This document shows positions 34,641 to 42,783 of a DNA stretch of 64,000 nucleotides, in pieces (position 1 is the first letter of the stretch; each line of letters begins with the position of its first letter). The position numbers and the translations under genes are program-made. This DNA is from Agromyces rhizosphaerae (GTDB lineage: Bacteria; Actinomycetota; Actinomycetes; Actinomycetales; Microbacteriaceae): NCBI RefSeq assembly GCF_027925245.1, contig NZ_BSDP01000001.1, positions 1,116,001 through 1,180,000 of the forward strand, read 5' to 3'. The notes under the pieces were generated by a model. The model searched no databases and was not told the origin of the DNA. It saw only the letters and a list, made by a program, of their open reading frames with translations.

Positions 34641-35621
34641 TCAGTCGATGAGTCGCACCACGGTGAGTCCGGTGTCCACGCCGTCGCCGAGTTCGAACGC
34701 ATCCCCCACGCTCACGTAGTTCATGAAGAAGCCCTGAAGGCCGCGGCAGTTGCCGGTGCACGACGGTGCGAGGGGGTCGGTGTAGGTGTTCTGTCCGCTG
34801 AACTTGAAGCCGGTCAGCTTGAAGGCCGCGAAGGTCGCGATATGGAACTGCCCGTTCTGGCCGGTTCCCATGATCTCGTCGTACACGGGAATGAGGATGG
34901 TCGTGCCGAGCAGCGGGACGATGTCATCCTCGACATCGCAGCCCGAACTCGCGATGCTGTTGCCCGGATCGCTGCCGACCCAGGGGTCGGTCACGTCCAC
35001 GGTCGCCCAGCACGGTGTCGACGTGTCCAGCCATCCGAATCCGCCAGCGAGGAAGATGTTCTCGCACTCCATGCGGTCGACCGTGTCGTACTGCACGAGG
35101 ATTCGCGTGGGGTTCTCCACGCCCTCCTGCGGGGGCGAGAGCGCGAACTCGCACTGTCCGATCGCAAGGGGGATCACCGAACCCTGCACCGGAGTGCCCC
35201 ACTCGGCCGTCGCGTCGGCGTAGACCGTGCTCGAGGGGATGCCGATCATCTGGGCGAGCGGGTGACGCAGCATCGCGCCGTCGTCGGTCAGCGTCTCGGT
35301 CGTCACGGTCACGGTGTTCGCCGAGAGGTTGATCACCGGATTCAGCGCCGTCGCGAGCGCGTCGTCGGCGTTCGAGGTGGCGTAGGTCGATGCGACGCCA
35401 CCGGCAGGGCCGGCACACGTGGTCTCGTCGATCGCGCACTCGGCCGCGACGCTCAGTGCGGCGGCATCCGCGCCGTTCTGGAGCTGTGCCTTCTCGGCGT
35501 ACAGCGCGCCGACGTCGACGGCGATGGCGCCGGCGCCCATCAGCGGCACGAGCATGAGCCCCACCAGTACCGCGCTCGCGCCTCGCTCGCGCTTCGGGAA
35601 CGTCCAATTGCCGAACACCAT
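34641..35621 (-). CDS. TadG-like minor pilin/pilus assembly protein
   Basis: A 326-residue protein. The N-terminal class III prepilin-like segment reads RERGASAVLVGLMLVPLMGA and continues into VDVGALYAEKAQLQNGADAAA, the usual start of the Flp/Tad TadG family. The large extracellular remainder holds at least eight Cys residues (for example CENIF, SCTGNC), suggesting disulphides. A von Willebrand domain was not recognised. ATG 35621 overlaps the tadE stop (TGATG); an in-frame ATG at 35633 is an alternative start. Confidence 0.75.
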   Translation of the reverse strand: MVFGNWTFPKRERGASAVLVGLMLVPLMGAGAIAVDVGALYAEKAQLQNGADAAALSVAAECAIDETTCAGPAGGVASTYATSNADDALATALNPVINLSANTVTVTTETLTDDGAMLRHPLAQMIGIPSSTVYADATAEWGTPVQGSVIPLAIGQCEFALSPPQEGVENPTRILVQYDTVDRMECENIFLAGGFGWLDTSTPCWATVDVTDPWVGSDPGNSIASSGCDVEDDIVPLLGTTILIPVYDEIMGTGQNGQFHIATFAAFKLTGFKFSGQNTYTDPLAPSCTGNCRGLQGFFMNYVSVGDAFELGDGVDTGLTVVRLID

Positions 35622-36007
35622 CAGCCTCCGCATCGCATCGCGCCGGTCGCCGACACCGCGATCGGTGCCGGGAAGAGGTTCGTGAGCAGGCTCGCCGTGT
35701 AGTCGATCGACACCTGCACCTGGGCACCGGGGTTCGTATCGCACGAGGACGGGGTGATCGTGATCTGCCCGGCGGCGAGCGCCGGGTTGAGCGACGGCGC
35801 GGCGCTGATCGCCGCGCTCCGTGCCACGCTGGCGTCGTCCTCGATCGCCATGACCCGTGCGGCCTCCCTGGCCGCGCCGCTGAGCGAGATCTGCACGTTG
35901 TAGAGGTGCGAGACCTCGACGATGCCGAGCACGAGCAGGATCAGGACCGGGAAGACGAGCGCGAACTCGACAGCACCGGCACCCCGTTCGCGTCGGTTGC
36001 GCAGCAT
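35621..36007 (-). CDS. TadE-family minor pilin
   Basis: A 128-residue pseudopilin. The prepilin-like start reads RERGAGAVEFALVFPVLILL with Glu at position +5 after the likely cleavage Gly. It continues with SLSGAAREAARVMA, diagnostic for TadE. The start ATG 36007 is preceded by GGGAGAGGG. The two Flp pilins lie upstream across a 183-base gap that contains a long palindrome. Confidence 0.82.
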   Translation of the reverse strand: MLRNRRERGAGAVEFALVFPVLILLVLGIVEVSHLYNVQISLSGAAREAARVMAIEDDASVARSAAISAAPSLNPALAAGQITITPSSCDTNPGAQVQVSIDYTASLLTNLFPAPIAVSATGAMRCGG

Positions 36008-36115
36008 GTTCCCTCTCCCAGAGTCGTCGGGCCGTGTCGTCGGGCCATCTCGGCCCCGCCGAGTCAGTCGCGTGGCGGTACTCGCGCGGTGCCGCTCGCG
36101 AGCCGGTCTCGCCAA

Positions 36116-36155
36116 CCGACTTGGAGACCTGCGATGTCGCAGGTCTCCAAGTCGG
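36116..36155. repeat. 40-base perfect palindrome with adjacent partial copy
   Basis: A 19-bp arm (36116-36134, starting CCGACTTGGAG) and its exact complement (36137-36155) surround two bases. A diverged repeat of the right arm follows at 36158-36177 (TGTCGCAGTTTCGAGTCGG). It lies 36 bases after the second flp gene in the pilus transcript and fills most of the 36008-36190 gap. It resembles a REP-type element and could also end or slow transcription. Confidence 0.85.
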
Positions 36156-36190
36156 AATGTCGCAGTTTCGAGTCGGGCGTTCGCCCTCGA

Positions 36191-36370
36191 CTACAGCTCG
36201 GCGGCGACGTCGTTGAACAGGCCGTTGAGCGCAGCGGCGAGCACGCCGAGACCGACGATGATGCCGAGCGCCACGATGGCGATGATGAGGCCGTACTCGG
36301 CCGCGTTGCCCTTCTCGTCCTCGCGGATCGAGTTGGCGATGGACTGGAGGGTGACGAAGAACTTCAGCAT
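36191..36370 (-). CDS. flp: Flp-family major pilin, copy 2
   Basis: A 59-residue pilin. The class III leader ends at Gly21 of EDEKGNAAEYGLII; cleavage after this Gly by a prepilin peptidase leaves the Glu-Tyr pair at +4/+5 that defines Flp pilins. A single hydrophobic helix follows (IVALGIIVGLGVLAAALNG). ATG 36370 has an AGGAAG site. Its core is nearly identical to that of copy 1, 117 bases upstream. Confidence 0.88.
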   Translation of the reverse strand: MLKFFVTLQSIANSIREDEKGNAAEYGLIIAIVALGIIVGLGVLAAALNGLFNDVAAEL

Positions 36371-36487
36371 GTTCGGTGCTTCCTATGAGTCGGTCAGTAG
36401 GGTCGCCGCCCGTCCCGCGAGCGACGAGATGAACATTACGGGCGCATGGAGTCTTGCGACACACCCCACTAGGGGGGGCAACGCCGG

Positions 36488-36670
36488 CTAGGGGATCTCG
36501 CCTGCGGCGTCGACGAAGAAGTTGTTCAGCGCCACCGCGAGCACGCCGAGGCCGACGATGATGCCGAGGGCCACGATCCCCAGGATGAGGGCGTACTCGG
36601 CGGCGTTGCCGCGCTCGCCGTCGCGGATGGACGACGCCAGGGTCTGGAGGGTGGCGAAGAGTCGGAGCAT
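36488..36670 (-). CDS. flp: Flp-family major pilin, copy 1
   Basis: A 60-residue pilin, first of the pair. The leader is MLRLFATLQTLASSIRDGER, followed by the processing site GNAAEYALIL and the hydrophobic helix IVALGIIVGLGVLAVALNN. The Gly and Glu-Tyr needed for processing are present. ATG 36670 has a GAGGT site 6 bases upstream. Two pilin copies that differ mainly at the leader and C-terminus suggest either dosage or a mixed filament. A weak CCCC/GGGG hairpin (36464-36475) lies between the copies. Confidence 0.88.
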   Translation of the reverse strand: MLRLFATLQTLASSIRDGERGNAAEYALILGIVALGIIVGLGVLAVALNNFFVDAAGEIP

Positions 36671-36789
36671 GGGTACCTCGCGGATCGAACGGAGACGGCC
36701 GCCGGCCGACGGAGACTCCGTCCACGGTACTGAGCGCGCCCCCGCGAGCGATGCCCCCACATCGGGGGTGCCGGTGGGATGCGCAGTGG

Positions 36790-37536
36790 TCAGCCGGCGA
36801 GGATCGACGGCACGCACAAGGCCAGGACTGCCCCGACCACCATCGCCGGCCCGAACGGGATGTGCCCGCGCAGGGTGACCCGCCGCGCGGCGAGGGCGAC
36901 CACGGCGAACACCCCGCCGACGAAGATGCCGAGGAAGAGCCCCAGGATCCAGAGCGCCCAGCCGAGGTAGCCCACCACGAGGCCCACCACGAAGGCGAGC
37001 TTCACGTCGCCCATGCCCATGCCGTTCGGGGCGATCACCGCGATGATCAGGTAGAACGCGAACATCGCGATGCCCCCGACCAGCGCCCAGAGGAGCGACC
37101 ACCACGAGGCGGTGGCGACGCCGGCCACGAGCAGGAGCGTGCCGACGATGACCAGCGACGGGCCGAGCATGCGGTTCGGGAGGCGCTGCTCGGCGAGGTC
37201 TACGAGCGACATGGCGATGCCGGTCCCGGCGAACGCGAGCGCGGCCGGGAGCAGCCAGGAGACGCCGAGCGACCAGGTGAGCGCGGCGAACGCGGCGGCC
37301 GTCGCGAGCGCGGCGACCGGGCGGAACCAGCGCGGCGCCGCGGGCGGCGCGGGCGCGGCAGGCGCGGGCGCGGCGTCACCGGGCTCGGGCCCTGCAGGCT
37401 CGGACCCGGCCGACTCGGCGGCATCCGCTCCCCCGGTCAGGTTGCGCGACGCCCACGGGGCGAGCAGCCACCAGCCGAGGGCCGCGCCGGCCAGCGCCGC
37501 GACCGCGATCAGGGGGACGACGGACGCGGCGGGCAT
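36790..37536 (-). CDS. Type IV prepilin peptidase (A24)
   Basis: A 248-residue polytopic aspartic protease that would cut and perhaps methylate the Flp and TadE/G pilins. Catalytic Asp113 lies in SLVDLAEQRLPN and Asp177 in GMGMGDVKL, the full canonical pair. An Ala/Pro-rich hydrophilic insert (about 35-68) separates the first helix from the rest. The N-terminal methylase domain of long PilD enzymes is missing, as in CpaA/TadV. It starts at ATG 37536 from a leaderless-type promoter, 119 bases upstream of flp copy 1. Confidence 0.88.
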   Translation of the reverse strand: MPAASVVPLIAVAALAGAALGWWLLAPWASRNLTGGADAAESAGSEPAGPEPGDAAPAPAAPAPPAAPRWFRPVAALATAAAFAALTWSLGVSWLLPAALAFAGTGIAMSLVDLAEQRLPNRMLGPSLVIVGTLLLVAGVATASWWSLLWALVGGIAMFAFYLIIAVIAPNGMGMGDVKLAFVVGLVVGYLGWALWILGLFLGIFVGGVFAVVALAARRVTLRGHIPFGPAMVVGAVLALCVPSILAG

Positions 37537-37543
37537 GACGTGC

Positions 37544-37549
37544 AGCGTA
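37544..37549 (-). promoter_or_regulatory. -10 element TACGCT, leaderless prepilin peptidase gene
   Basis: TACGCT on the minus strand lies 7 bases before ATG 37536. Confidence 0.55.
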
Positions 37550-37572
37550 GCGCCATGGGCGCCGGGCCCGCG

Positions 37573-38958
37573 CTACGCGGTGAGCTGGCCCAGCGAGATG
37601 TCGACCATCTCGTCGCGCGGCACGACCTTGATGCGGGTGCGGCCCTCGGCAGCGCCGAGCGCGAGCTCGTGCTGGTCGAGGCGGTGCCAGCCCGCGAGGT
37701 CGGTATAGCGCACGCCGCGCTCGTCGAGCAGGTCGACGACCGACTGCTCGTCGGGCGAGGCGGGCGACCACCAGTTGCCCACGTCGTTGATGAGGTGGCG
37801 GATCGTCTCCATGGCATCCGACTTGGTGTGGCCGATGAGGCCGACCGGGCCGCGCTTGATCCAGCCCGTGGCGTAGACGCCGTACATGCGGCCCGACTCG
37901 CCGGTCTCGGCGTCGTGGCGCAGCACCTGGCCCTCGTGGTTCGGGATGACGCCGTAGTCGTGGTCGAACGGGATGCCCGGCAGCTCGGAGCCGAAGTAGC
38001 CGATGGCGCGGTACACGGCCTGCACCGGCACCTCGCGGATCTCGCCGGTGCCGACCACGCCGCCCTCGCCGTCGGACTTCGTGCGCTCGTAGCGGAACGC
38101 GCCGACCCGGCCGGTGCCGTCGTCGACGACCTCGAGCGGCTTGGCGAAGAAGTGCAGGTGCAGGCGGCGCGACGCCTGGCCGGTCTCGCGCTGGCGCCAC
38201 TGGTTCAGCACCTTGTCGATCACGAAGACCTGCTTGTTGCCGGCGACCGCCGCGCGGGCCGCGTCGTCGTAGTCGAAGTCCTCGTCGTAGACGATCATGT
38301 CGACGTCGTTCAGCTCGCCGAGCTCGCGCAGCTCGAGCGGGGTGAACTTCACCGAGGTCGGGCCGCGACGGCCGAAGACGTGCACGTCGGTGACCGGCGA
38401 GGACTTGAGGCCCTCGTAGACGTTCGCGGGGATCTCGGTGGGCAGCAGGTCGTCGGCGTGCTTCGCGAGGATGCGCGAGACGTCGAGCGCCACGTTGCCG
38501 TTGCCGATCACGGCGACCGACTGCGCCTCGAGCGGCCACTCGCGCGGGTAGTCGGGGTGCCCGTCGTACCAGCTCACGAAGTCGGCCGCGCCGTACGAGC
38601 CCTCGAGCTCGATGCCGGGGATGCGCAGCGAGGCATCCTGCACCGCACCGGTCGCGAAGATCACGGCGTTGTAGTGGCGCTTCAGGTCCTCGAGCGTGAT
38701 GTCCTCGCCGAAGCGCACGTTGCCGAAGATGCGGATGTCACCGCGGTCGAGCACGTCCCGCAGCGCGGTGATGATGCCCTTGATGCGCGGGTGGTCGGGC
38801 GCGACGCCGTAGCGCACCAGGCCGTATGGCGCGGGCAGGTGATCGAACAGGTCGATCGAGACGTCGAAGTTCCGCTCCGACTTCAGGAGGATGTCGGCGG
38901 CGTAGATGCCGGCGGGGCCTGCTCCGACGATGGCCAGGCGCAACTTGCTGCGAGTCAA
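37573..38958 (-). CDS. fprA: Ferredoxin/adrenodoxin-type NADP+ reductase (FprA-like)
   Basis: A 461-residue flavoprotein passing electrons between NADPH and ferredoxin. FAD-binding AIVGAGPAGIYAADILL is at the N-terminus, PAPYGLVRYGVAPDHP near residue 50 is a family hallmark, and the NADP site reads AVIGNGNVALDVSRIL. The C-terminal YATGWIKRGPVGLIGHTK is also conserved. The start is taken as TTG 38958, which overlaps the upstream polyprenyl synthase stop in TTGA and gives the expected length; TTG starts are rare, so this is moderately sure. It is probably cotranscribed with the polyprenyl synthase. Confidence 0.88.
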   Translation of the reverse strand: MTRSKLRLAIVGAGPAGIYAADILLKSERNFDVSIDLFDHLPAPYGLVRYGVAPDHPRIKGIITALRDVLDRGDIRIFGNVRFGEDITLEDLKRHYNAVIFATGAVQDASLRIPGIELEGSYGAADFVSWYDGHPDYPREWPLEAQSVAVIGNGNVALDVSRILAKHADDLLPTEIPANVYEGLKSSPVTDVHVFGRRGPTSVKFTPLELRELGELNDVDMIVYDEDFDYDDAARAAVAGNKQVFVIDKVLNQWRQRETGQASRRLHLHFFAKPLEVVDDGTGRVGAFRYERTKSDGEGGVVGTGEIREVPVQAVYRAIGYFGSELPGIPFDHDYGVIPNHEGQVLRHDAETGESGRMYGVYATGWIKRGPVGLIGHTKSDAMETIRHLINDVGNWWSPASPDEQSVVDLLDERGVRYTDLAGWHRLDQHELALGAAEGRTRIKVVPRDEMVDISLGQLTA

Positions 38959-40052
38959 CTCGTTCTCTCCACGATGGTGTCGGCGAACTTGGTCAGCGCC
39001 TTCTTGACGCTGCCCGCCGGCAGCGGCTCGATCGCCTCGACGGCCCAGCGCGCCCAGCGCTGCGCCTCGTCGATCGTCTCCTGCGTGACGGGGTGTTCGC
39101 CCAGTTCGGCGATGGTCAGTTCCGCGCGGGCGAGCACCGACGAGTCGGCGTCCAGCGCGTCGGCCGACGCGGGTGCGCCGACCACGTCGAGCTCGATGCG
39201 CTCGAGCAGGGAGGCCGCTGCGGCGTCGGTCGCCGCGAGGCGACGCAGCTTCAGCAGCGGCAGGGTCACGACGCCGGCGCGCAGGTCGGTGCCCGGCACC
39301 TTGCCCGTGTCGTCGCCGGTCGGGGCGAGGTCGATGACGTCGTCGACGAGCTGGAAGGCGATGCCGATGCGCTCGCCGAAGTCGACGACGGGCTGCTCGA
39401 GAGTCGGGTCGGCACCCGAGAACGAGATGCCCGCGCGCGCCGCGGCGGCGATGAGCGCGCCGGTCTTGTCGGCGAGCACCTGGATGTAGTGCTCGATCTC
39501 GTCCTCGCCCTCGGCAGGGCCGACGGTCTCGTGCATCTGGCCGAGCACGAGGCGCTCGAACGTGGCGGCCTGCAGCTTCAGCGCGCGGTCGCCGAGCTGG
39601 GCCATGAGCTGGCTGGCGCGGGCGAAGAGGAGGTCGCCGGTGAGGATCGCGACCGAGTTGCCCCACACGTTCTGCGCGGTGGGCACGCCGCGGCGCTTGT
39701 CGGCCTCGTCCATGACGTCGTCGTGGTAGAGCGAGGCGAGGTGGGTGAGCTCGATGGCCTGCGCGGCGGTGAGCACGTCGTCGGTGGTGCCCTGGCCGAG
39801 CCGCGCGATGAGCAGCGTGAGCAGCGGGCGCACGCGCTTGCCGCCGGCCTCGAGGAGGTACCGGCCGGCGACGTCGGCGATCGGGTCGGCGAAGCGCGCC
39901 TCGCGCTCGAGACCCGCTTCGACCCGCTCCAGCCCCTCGTCGATCGCGCGAGCCATCGCGCGGTCTTCGCTGGTGCTGAAGATCCGTTCGCTGATCCCGA
40001 GACTCGACGCCAGTTTCGAGCCGCGTCGCGGCACCTGCACGCTCGGATTCAC
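38955..40052 (-). CDS. Polyprenyl diphosphate synthase (menaquinone side chain)
   Basis: A 365-residue trans-isoprenyl diphosphate synthase. The first Asp-rich motif is DDVMD at 111-115 (LYHDDVMDEADKRRG), and the second is in FQLVDDVIDL. The residue before DDxxD is His110, with Tyr109 and Leu108 ahead of it, which fits a long-chain product. Located beside menG and menF it probably makes the octaprenyl- or nonaprenyl-type tail for menaquinone; chain length is not predicted with certainty. GTG 40052 lies 6 bases after a TAGGCT -10 box (leaderless). Confidence 0.87.
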   Translation of the reverse strand: MNPSVQVPRRGSKLASSLGISERIFSTSEDRAMARAIDEGLERVEAGLEREARFADPIADVAGRYLLEAGGKRVRPLLTLLIARLGQGTTDDVLTAAQAIELTHLASLYHDDVMDEADKRRGVPTAQNVWGNSVAILTGDLLFARASQLMAQLGDRALKLQAATFERLVLGQMHETVGPAEGEDEIEHYIQVLADKTGALIAAAARAGISFSGADPTLEQPVVDFGERIGIAFQLVDDVIDLAPTGDDTGKVPGTDLRAGVVTLPLLKLRRLAATDAAAASLLERIELDVVGAPASADALDADSSVLARAELTIAELGEHPVTQETIDEAQRWARWAVEAIEPLPAGSVKKALTKFADTIVERTS

Positions 40053-40058
40053 CCCCTC

Positions 40059-40064
40059 AGCCTA
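40059..40064 (-). promoter_or_regulatory. -10 element TAGGCT, leaderless polyprenyl synthase gene
   Basis: TAGGCT on the minus strand lies 6 bases before GTG 40052. Confidence 0.6.
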
Positions 40065-40109
40065 CCGATCGCCGGGTGCGCGAACCGCCATGCGGGCTGT
40101 GAGCGGATG

Positions 40110-40817
40110 CTACGCAGCCGGAACCCACCCGCGGTGCAGCGCCACCACGCCCTCCGTGAGGTTGCGCCACTGCACGCGCTCGTAGCCCGCCTCGCGCAGC
40201 CATCCGGCAAGCACGCGCTGCGTCGGCCAGTTCGCGATCGACTCGTTGAGGTACTCGTAGGCGTCGTCGTTCGAGCTCGTGAGGCGCACCAGCGCGGGCA
40301 TCACGGTGCGCTGGTAGAGGCCGTACGCCGCACGCATGAGCTTCGCCGGCGGGTGCGAGAACTCGCACACGACGAGGCGGCCGCCGGGGCGCGTGACGCG
40401 ACGGAACTCTGCCAGCGCCGCCTTGGGGTCGACGATGTTGCGCAGGCCGAACGAGATGGTCACCGCGTCGAACTCCCCGTCGCGGAACGGCAGGTTCGTG
40501 GCATCCGCCTCGACGAACGAGAGGTTCGGATGCCGCCACTGCCGGTGCATCCCCACGTCGATCATGCCCGGGGAGAAGTCGGCGGCAACGACGCTCGCAC
40601 CCGTGCGCGCGATGCTCGCGCTCGAGGTGCCCGTGCCGGCGGCCACGTCGAGGACCTTCTGACCGGGCCGCGGGTCGATCGCCCGGGTCGTCGCGATGCG
40701 CCAGAGCGGCGCGTTGCCGAGCGAGAGCAGGTCGTTGGTGAGGTCGTACCGCTCCGCGACCTGGTCGAACATGGCCGACACCTGCTCGGGCCGCTTGGAG
40801 AGGTCTGCACGCATCAC
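40110..40817 (-). CDS. menG: Demethylmenaquinone methyltransferase
   Basis: A 235-residue SAM-dependent methyltransferase (UbiE/MenG) for the last step of menaquinone synthesis. SAM-binding motif I is [12 protein letters not shown]. UbiE family signatures are [12 protein letters not shown] near the start and [20 protein letters not shown] in the middle. The start could be GTG 40817 or ATG 40814. GTG lies exactly 6 bases after a TAGGCT -10 box, the spacing of neighbouring leaderless genes, so it is preferred. The GGGGAGG between them is too close to serve as a normal ribosome site. Confidence 0.9.
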   Translation of the reverse strand: MMRADLSKRPEQVSAMFDQVAERYDLTNDLLSLGNAPLWRIATTRAIDPRPGQKVLDVAAGTGTSSASIARTGASVVAADFSPGMIDVGMHRQWRHPNLSFVEADATNLPFRDGEFDAVTISFGLRNIVDPKAALAEFRRVTRPGGRLVVCEFSHPPAKLMRAAYGLYQRTVMPALVRLTSSNDDAYEYLNESIANWPTQRVLAGWLREAGYERVQWRNLTEGVVALHRGWVPAA

Positions 40818-40823
40818 CTCCCC

Positions 40824-40829
40824 AGCCTA
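40824..40829 (-). promoter_or_regulatory. -10 element TAGGCT, leaderless menG
   Basis: TAGGCT on the minus strand ends 6 bases before GTG 40817 and 9 before ATG 40814. Confidence 0.55.
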
Positions 40830-40987
40830 TTGCGGTTCGGATGCCTCGCAGCTTTCGTTCGGGCGAAACTCAGGAACGGCCGGAATGCACGGGACGTGGC
40901 ATGCGTTCGCATGGAGTGAGGCCGCCGGCCTCGGGGCGCGCCCAGCGGCGCCGCCCTTCCACGATCCCCCTGGTGGAAGGAACACGC

Positions 40988-41272
40988 ATGAAGGCCATCT
41001 GGAACGGCGTCGTGCTCGCCGAGTCGGACGACACCGTGATCGTCGACGGCAACCACTACTTCCCGCGCGACTCGATCAACGACGAGTACTTCAGCGAGAG
41101 CGCCAACCACACCGTCTGCCACTGGAAGGGCACGGCCGACTACTTCCACGTCAGCGTCGACGGGTCGAACAACCCCGACGCGGCATGGACGTACCCCGAG
41201 CCGCTGCCGAAGGCCTCGCACCTCGCCGGGCACGTGGCCTTCTGGCGCGGCGTGCAGGTCGTCCCGAGCTGA
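40988..41272 (+). CDS. DUF427 family protein
   Basis: A 94-residue DUF427 protein with the typical MKAIWNGVVLAESDDTV start, EGNHYFP-like segment (DGNHYFPRDSI), CHWKGTADYFHV in the centre and a HLAGHVAFW end. The family is common in bacteria and fungi; a beta-barrel fold is known for members but no activity is established. ATG 40988 has GGAAGGA upstream. It stands alone between menG and menF. Confidence 0.85.
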   Translation: MKAIWNGVVLAESDDTVIVDGNHYFPRDSINDEYFSESANHTVCHWKGTADYFHVSVDGSNNPDAAWTYPEPLPKASHLAGHVAFWRGVQVVPS

Positions 41273-41355
41273 CGATCACTCGGTGATCGGCGCATGACGG
41301 GCGATCGGATGCCCCGAGCGGCACGCACTCGGAGCGCACCCCCAGATCCGCGTCG

Positions 41356-41361
41356 TAGGCT
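41356..41361 (+). promoter_or_regulatory. -10 element TAGGCT, leaderless menF
   Basis: TAGGCT ends 6 bases before GTG 41368. Confidence 0.6.
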
Positions 41362-41367
41362 GGTTCC

Positions 41368-42651
41368 GTGACGTTCACGGGCCCCATCGCGACGGCGGGT
41401 GCGGCGCACCCGACGGCACGCACGCGGCTCCACGTCGAGACACGAGGCGTCGTCGACCCGGGTGCGCTGCTCCCGCTCGCCGACGCGACCTCGCCGCTCG
41501 CCTGGCTGCGCGAGGGCGAGGGCATCGTGGGCATCGGCGAGGCACTGCGGCTCGAGTTCCGCGGGCCTTCCCGGTTCGCGGATGCGGCCGACGCATGGCG
41601 TTCGATCGCTGACCTCGCGGAGGTCGCCGACGCCGTCGACGTGCCCGGCTCGGGGCTCGTCGCGTTCGCGTCGTTCGCGTTCGCCGACGACTCCGCGTCG
41701 CCCAGCGCCCTGGTGGTGCCGGCCATCGTCGCCGGCCGGCGCGGCGGGCGGGCGTGGATCACCCGCATCCGCCCCATCGACGGCGGCGCGGCTTCGCTGC
41801 CGCCGCTGCCCCACCCCACCGCCTTCGGCGCGCCCTGGCGCGTGAAGCTGCGCGATGGCGCGCTGCCGCCGTCGGAGTACGAGGCGGCCGTCGCCGAGGC
41901 CGTGGGCCGCATCGAGGGCGGCGAGTTCGAGAAGGTCGTGCTCGCGCGGGAGCTGCGGGGGCGGATGCCGCGTGGCGCCGACGTGCGCAGACTGGTGTCG
42001 CGACTGTCGACGGAGTACCCCGAGACCTGGACGTTCGCCGTCGACGGACTCGTCGGCGCGAGCCCCGAGACGCTCGTGCGCGTCGACCGCGGCGGCGTGA
42101 GCGCGCGCGTGCTCGCGGGCACCGCGTCGCGCGGCGTCGACACGGACGGCGACCACGACGCCGAGCTGCGACTCGCGACCTCGACCAAGGACCGCGACGA
42201 GCACGCGTTCGCCGTGCGCAGCGCGATCGAGACGCTGCGGCCGCACACGTCGCGGCTCGAGGCATCCGCCGAGCCCTTCACCGTGCGCCTGCCCAACCTC
42301 TGGCACCTCGCGACCGACCTCGACGGCACCCTCGGCGACGGATCGACGTCGCTCGACCTCGTCGCCGCGATGCACCCGACCGCCGCGGTGGCCGGCTCGC
42401 CGACGGACGTGGCGACGGCCGCGATCGCCGACCTCGAGCGGTTCGACCGAGGCCGATACGCGGGGCCTGTCGGCTGGATCGGCGCCGACGGCGACGGTGA
42501 GTGGGCGATCGCGCTCCGCTGCGCGCAGATCGGCCCGGGCGGCACGGTGCGCGCCCACGCGGGCGCCGGCATCGTGCGCGACTCGGTGCCGGGCGAGGAG
42601 CTCGCCGAGTCGACGATCAAGTTCCAGGCGATCGTCGACGCGATCGGCTGA
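41368..42651 (+). CDS. menF: Isochorismate synthase
   Basis: A 427-residue chorismate-utilising enzyme converting chorismate to isochorismate, the first step of menaquinone synthesis. The C-terminal chorismate-binding domain starts at about 170. It shows GGEFEKVVLARELRG, LVGASPETLVRV, LAGTASRGVD, STKDRDEHAFAV and the end GAGIVRDSVPGEELAEST. The N-terminal half is weakly conserved as usual. The context with menD across a short insert supports menF rather than a siderophore EntC. GTG start is supported by the leaderless -10 box. A palindromic repeat follows 51 bases after the stop. Confidence 0.9.
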   Translation: MTFTGPIATAGAAHPTARTRLHVETRGVVDPGALLPLADATSPLAWLREGEGIVGIGEALRLEFRGPSRFADAADAWRSIADLAEVADAVDVPGSGLVAFASFAFADDSASPSALVVPAIVAGRRGGRAWITRIRPIDGGAASLPPLPHPTAFGAPWRVKLRDGALPPSEYEAAVAEAVGRIEGGEFEKVVLARELRGRMPRGADVRRLVSRLSTEYPETWTFAVDGLVGASPETLVRVDRGGVSARVLAGTASRGVDTDGDHDAELRLATSTKDRDEHAFAVRSAIETLRPHTSRLEASAEPFTVRLPNLWHLATDLDGTLGDGSTSLDLVAAMHPTAAVAGSPTDVATAAIADLERFDRGRYAGPVGWIGADGDGEWAIALRCAQIGPGGTVRAHAGAGIVRDSVPGEELAESTIKFQAIVDAIG

Positions 42652-42701
42652 CGCGCGCCCCCGCGCGCCGCGACACACTGCGCAACTCACGAGACCGAGC
42701 G

Positions 42702-42758
42702 CACCGAGTACGAACGGCGGAAACCCGCGAGGAGTTTCCGCCGTTTGCGTACTCGGTG
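42702..42758. repeat. 57-base palindromic repeat, family I copy 1
   Basis: CACCGAGTACG (42702-42712) and CGTACTCGGTG (42748-42758) form outer arms. AACGGCGGAAAC (42713-42724) and GTTTCCGCCGTT (42734-42745) form inner arms around a 9-base loop. A related copy lies at 43694-43752, so the two flank the esterase gene. It also sits at the converging 3' ends of menF and the esterase and may terminate both. Confidence 0.85.
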
Positions 42759-42783
42759 GCTGACCGAAGCGACTGAGCGCGGG

